In this document: positions 24,001 through 30,000 of the stretch, in pieces
Position numbering within the stretch: the first letter of the stretch is position 1
Layout of the letters: the number at the start of each line of letters is the position of its first letter
Source: Silene noctiflora
Taxonomy: Eukaryota; Streptophyta; Magnoliopsida; Caryophyllales; Caryophyllaceae
DNA length: 31,104 nucleotides
NCBI GenBank assembly: GCA_009801015.1
Contig: VHZZ01011505.1
Location: 1-31,104, forward strand
Direction: 5' to 3'
Made by a program: the position numbers and the translations under genes
The notes under the pieces: model-generated
Database searches by the model: none
The model's input: only the letters and a program-made list of their open reading frames with translations
What the model was told of the DNA's origin: nothing

Positions 24001-27000
24001 TAAAATAGTGGCCATAAAAGTTAGCATATAAATGTCCTATCTTTTGAAACCATATCTTGGTATCGAACAGTATCCCTTTTTTTGTTAATACTGTATAGCG
24101 ACTGTTTTGTTCGTCTCTATGAAATTTGTAAATTCTTTTCATCTACATATGTGCACAAGAATATGCATGGATGTGTGAACTGTATTCCAGAGTGCTAAAA
24201 TATGATCTTTTTGATAAAAAGAGAAGACGAGGGGAAAAAGGAAACTGTTGCGTTCCAGCATACTGTCTCTATTCCTCTCTTGTGCCTCAATACTTTACAG
24301 TGATTCTTCTCTTTCAAATTGTAACTTAAAAAGGTGAAAATATGATCACTAAAAGTGGTTGCCAATTTGAGGAAATCAGCATTTTACTTATGAGTAACTT
24401 CTGATAGTGGAAAGGGTCTTCAAAATCTGTGGCTATTAAGTTTATAGCATGTCAGAGGGCTGGATGAAGTGGGGGTTGCCGTAGCTATATGTAAGGTGTA
24501 GTGTCAATTTATCATCATTAAGAGGTTCAATATTTTGTATATTCAATTGTATTGCCCTTTCCCCCTTCTTTTGACACATTCTGTGGTGGAGTAAAACAGC
24601 CTTCTTATTTGACAATGATCTTTTTTTTTCGGTGAAATGTAAGAATTCCATTAAGCACACAACAAAACTATTACAAGCTAATCGTTTTTATCATACAATA
24701 AACATTTTACGGGACTAAAATTAAGTAACCTATTTAATATTCAACCAGGCAAGATCCTTTTGATGTATACCCTTTGTGAACCTAGCCAATACCCTCATTT
24801 TGCTCTGTTTCTTGACATTTGTAACAACCATTTCAGGCTTCATCAGACATGATTCGACCCTTACATTGTTTCTTTGCATCCATACAGAGTAATATGCCGC
24901 CATTAAAACACTGCCAATCACTCCTTTTTTCATCTATAACCCCTGGCTGCTATACAACAATGATCTTGCATCAAAGTTAGTATTGAAGGTTTTGCTTAGC
25001 ATTTGACGAGTTTGATGGTATTTGGGAATTAGGTGTTGTTGGTTTGTGACTTTATTTTCCTTATCCACTCGTACTTAAGTTTTTAGCTCGTCTGTGAAGT
25101 TGTTGTTGCATGTTTCATGGCATTTAGGCTAATTTGTGTATATCCAACAAAATGGAGCTGGCTTATCATTTTCTTTGATTTTCTCTATAGATGCTTGGCG
25201 AAGTAGTTATGAACTTATAATAAGATAATTTCGATGTGATAATTTTACCCTATTCAGTATTTGAAGGAGTTTTTGATTGTTTCAAATGACATTCCTCTAT
25301 GTTTCAGAGCAAGTTGGTAATCATAAATTCAAATGCTGCTTCTTCTACATGTTCATGTTCTCAATCCACTTTCTAAATTTTCAGGAAATTGAATTCAAAT
25401 GGAACTTGTTTATAAGAGAAATTGTTTTGCTAATATTTACTCGATACCATTCAAATATGCATCTTGGATTATGGCTCGCATTCACAAGTCCTCTATAGTC
25501 TATGACATTCAACTGTTGTTTTTTTCTTTAAAACAGAAGAAGTATTGGCTAAAGTTGAATGCACAGCAAAAGGTCTCTATGATGGAAATATTGCTATCTA
25601 TATTGGATTTTGCTTCTTCATATAATTCCTACCACAACCTCCGGTTACGCATGCAACAACTTTCAGCTGATAGGTATCCAATAACATACAATTAGTATTA
25701 TTGTTCATTGTTCATTATTTTCTGATATATTGTCTTTGATCTAGAATGGTCTATATAAGCAAACATATTTAGCATTTCACCAAATATTACAAGCAGTGAA
25801 GCAGCTGTATGCTATTGTGTGGAACTCAACTACTTGGGTTGCAACAAACAAGTTATTCCCTGTCACTGTTTACTGATATGTCAAATTACATATCCCTTCT
25901 TTGATATATGACTTGAGAACGACTTTCTTATGGAAGCTTCCTCAAGGCTTGAAACAAACTTGAAGGAATTATAGAAAAATCTAGGAACTTTGACACCAAT
26001 GGAAAGCGGCCACTCTTATAAAACGGTGCAGAGGATGACAGTAAAGATGTTTTACTTGGGGTTCACTTGGATCGAGTGTATTTGCTAAGGGGATAATGGA
26101 GGGAGATACAATGGAGTGAGGTGGTACTATATTGGTAGCAGTGGTGATGAAGAGAATAAAATGAATAACATAGGAGGAAAATAGTGGTATATGTAAATAT
26201 AGCAACCCGAAACTGACCTCACCCGACCCGACCCGACCCATTTTGGACCCGACACCCGATATAACCCTATAATCGGTGACTCAGACGTGAACACGAACCC
26301 GACTTGATATTGACCCGTTAAGATTGATGACCCGACAATTCTAAAGCTTAACATTGATCCATATGAAAGCGATTTAGTGTTTAGGTGACTTAATAACAAT
26401 GCAACCAAAGCAAATATTGGTCAAAAACTAAAATTATTGGTAACAAACTAGTGTAGACCCCGTGCAATGCATGCACGGTGTATATAAATTTCTATTTTTT
26501 AAGTTACTTATAGAATTTAAATTGATAAAAAAAACTGCAAAATTAATCAAGATAATTGAATAGGTTATGAAATGTATATTATCATGAATTTTTTTTACCA
26601 TAAAATTAATAATATTATTATTAATATTATTATATTAATTTTTAATAATAGCATATTTTTAGTCACAATTTTTTAAACAAAAAAAGTCTATAGATTTTTT
26701 TTTTATCATAAAATTCCCCGAGACAAATATTCTCCACGACAAATGTGTGTTAATTGGGTTTTTGAATTTTACGATTATCTCAATGTAAAAGATTAGACCA
26801 TTTATAGCCCAATATACGGATATCTATATAATAGACTAAAAAAATTTAGGGCCAATTCTAAGTTTTAGTGTTTAGGCGGAAATTTTTTTAGCATCTCTTA
26901 ATATTTTAGTAGATTGGTGATTGAAGTAACGCGATAAAAAAAGGGACAATAATCAGACTCGAAAATGACCGGACCCAAATTCGACTCTACCCGGCACATC

Positions 27001-30000
27001 AATTTGCCCGAAATGATCTAACACGATAAATGCCTGACTCAAACCTGACTCGCCCCCGAAAGGGTATGTTAACTTGGTATGACTCGAACCCGATTTGACC
27101 CGGTCCAAACTTGACCCCCAACTGATATAGTCATCACGCTTATGGTGTCGTTTGTGTAATAGGCTATGTTACTCAGACTCGTCTACTAGTATCCGACAAA
27201 ATACGTATCGGAGTATCGGATCCGGCTATTTTGTGCGTAATTTTCAATATTTTGGTCTAAAATGAAGTATCAAAGTATCGTACGGCAACTAAGTGAAGTA
27301 TCGGAGTAACATAGGTAATAGGCATCACCCCCTTTGGTATCTTTAAATCTTTAATGAATGCTATGATCTTAAAAGTGTAAATGTAACACCATTAAGGGTT
27401 CACTAAGTACCCGCTTCATCCTCCCCTGGTGCAGTGCATAGTGCATTACCCCTCTTCCCTTTCCTCATGACCTCATCCCTTCACTACCAACACTTCCCTC
27501 TTTATTTCTATTGTTTTACCTCCATTTTCCCTATAAAAATTATCCTCCATTCAAACAAGCCCTTAGTATATGTGAAAATTCTCATTTGTCTGAGCAATGA
27601 TAAAAGTCAGCGCTTTTAAGCTTTCATGTTGCACCGACTTCTTTCACTTATGTGTCGTCTTGATCGAGAAATATCATTTTGAAGGGTAGACAAGTAGTTG
27701 TATAAAGACATTGACTTTTGCAGGCCTCCATCAAATCTTTTACGACAGGAGCTGGCAGGCACCTGTGTATACCTGGATGTATTACAAAGAACAACCTCAG
27801 AACTCGGAATAATCAAAGAAAACAATGTTGAACTAAATGACTCTCCAGATACATTTACAACCCCAATGAATAATCATCTGAGCACTGTTGCCTATTCAAA
27901 TGAAGAAGAGCAGCTTGAACAGGTAGCAGAAGACAAGCTGGTATCATTTTGTGGACACGTGCTTAAAGAGGCGTCTGAATTTCAGATGACTGCGGAAGGC
28001 ACTAATAACAAGGAGATTCATCGTGTACTGGAGTTACGTTCTCCTATAATTGTAAAGGTAAGGTCATTGGTTACTCTTGTGCTGCTTTCTACAGTCCAAA
28101 GTCCAAACATAGGATGGGATATCTTCAATTCAGACCCTTGCTGGTTTGTGACTTGCAACATATGTGATTGCATGTCCATTTGGTATCTATTGTTTTTTCT
28201 AACTACTCAATGCTGGTAATTGCATTCTCCTATAATTGTGAAATCTGGGTCTGTGCTTTGTGTCTTGACAAAAAGTTAACAATAAGCACTGATTTTATCT
28301 GGTTCTCAGTCATAGTGCACTTAAGCATATTATGAAAATCGTGCCTTGTTTGGATTGCAAAGTAGGTGGGAAAATGAGGGAGGGGGATAGAGGGAAAGGA
28401 AAGAGGGGGAAGAGAAGGGGAGGGGGAATTAAGTATGGGCGCTTGGATACATTTTCCCTCCAAATCTTTCCTATGTTGGAGGGATTTTGATTTTGCCAGG
28501 TCTGTGTATTACGTGTATATATTAACTTGGCGCAGAACATTTTGTTGTTTTATTGTTTTTATATAGATCATTTTAGGATACAATATTTTTTCAGATATCG
28601 CAACCATCTCCAGTTTTAAGTCACTTGTAATTATTGAACTGCGACAATTAGTCTGAATTGTTAAAAATTTATTTATAGATAACGCATTTGTTGTCTTGTT
28701 TTGTGGTACTCCGACTCTCCGACACGTGTCGGAGTGTCGGACACGGCTATTGGGTGAATTTTCCTATTTTGTGGTCTAAATTGAAGTGTCGAAGTGTCGT
28801 GTCGTGTCGGACACCGACACGTGTCCGACACCGACACGTGTCCGACACGCGACACGGCAGTTAAGTGAAGTGTCGGAGTAACATAGGACTCTTGTTTGTA
28901 AACTACATGCTGAATGTGTAAAAGGAAAAAAAAAAAGGTGGTCGATAATTTACATAAGTTCTCAAATTTCAGCCCTAAGCTTGCATGCCAAGCTTATGTC
29001 TTTCTTTACTTCTCCTTGCAGGTGATAAAAGGCATGGCGGCTATGAACAGTCAAATTTTCAGAAAACATCTCGGAGTTTTCTACCCATTGCTTGCTAAAC
29101 TGGTGTGCTGTGATCAGGTGATCATTATGTTTAATGTTGCCTCCTCTATTGAAATATCCATGTCAAATCATGAATTGTGTTAGCTGCCAGCACTTACACT
29201 CTAGCCACTGCTTGTTAGTAGTAGATCTCGGTTTCTGCCATGGTTGTGGTATTGGTCGTCGCGGCCTAGTCTTTTAAATGCGGCCAATATCGCCTTTAAT
29301 TGTGGCAAAATGCCAAAATGTAATCGTGGTGTTCTTCAGAACCTTTACGTAGCAGTCATGTTTTGGTGTTGTGCTGAGTGGCATGTCTAGAATGAGAAAA
29401 ATCCAAAAACTGTAAAAGCTGTGTCCAATTTTGCACTCTCCTTGAGAAAGAAGCAGAAATAAATCCTCTGATACTTTTAACACGAAAACCTTTTTGCCCC
29501 TTCTATTTACCCGGGTTTTCTTATTATGCACAGTTGCATGGTTGAGGGAGGGTTCAGTCTGTTGACCGGATAATATTACATCTCGGTTTCGGTCGCGGCA
29601 GTGATACCTGTTGTTGCGGCCTAATATTGCTAAATGCGGTTAGTATCGCCTTAAAATCCGGTCACTGTAAACTCCAAATTCTATATAATTCGGTCGCGTA
29701 TTGTTGTTGCCGCCAATGTTTAACACTATGCTCGACCCACAAACCGAAGAATTTATACTAGAATAGAGTTTCTTCACTTGGTCGCCTATCTGAACAAAGT
29801 AGTGTTCTATCAACTCGAACTCAATCCTTGAACCATTTGACGTTGGGATTGAGGACAATTGTTTCAGTGTAGTAGACTATGTAGTAATCAGTGAATAGAG
29901 GAAGCACGTGAAGGGAGAGTGATAATTATACGGAGTATCTCATAAAAGGGCCAAATGAGTAATTGTTACTTATCCTCTAAAATGTATTACCTCAAATTGG

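Larger units (their letters stand above)
25674..27723. other. Intron 30 (2050 bp), repeat-rich
   Basis: Contains GACCCG-rich repeats (26211-26345, 26958-27120), a minus-strand Helitron 3' end with AT-rich body (26447 onward), MITE copy B (27165-27314) and a pyrimidine-rich stretch (27442-27545). Nothing recognised in 25674-26200. Confidence 0.75.

Noticed and set aside
24442..24660. 72-codon minus-strand frame
   Set aside because: It starts inside the LINE tail and runs out into unrelated intron sequence.
25674..27723. Intron 30 as a U12-type intron because of its GTATCC donor
   Set aside because: The donor continues AA rather than TT and no convincing TCCTTAAC branch site lies near the acceptor; it fits a normal U2 intron.
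28058..28219. Extension of exon 31 frame past its donor
   Set aside because: AAG|GTAAGG is a strong donor, and the family sequence continues in exon 32 (VIKGM...), not in the extended frame.
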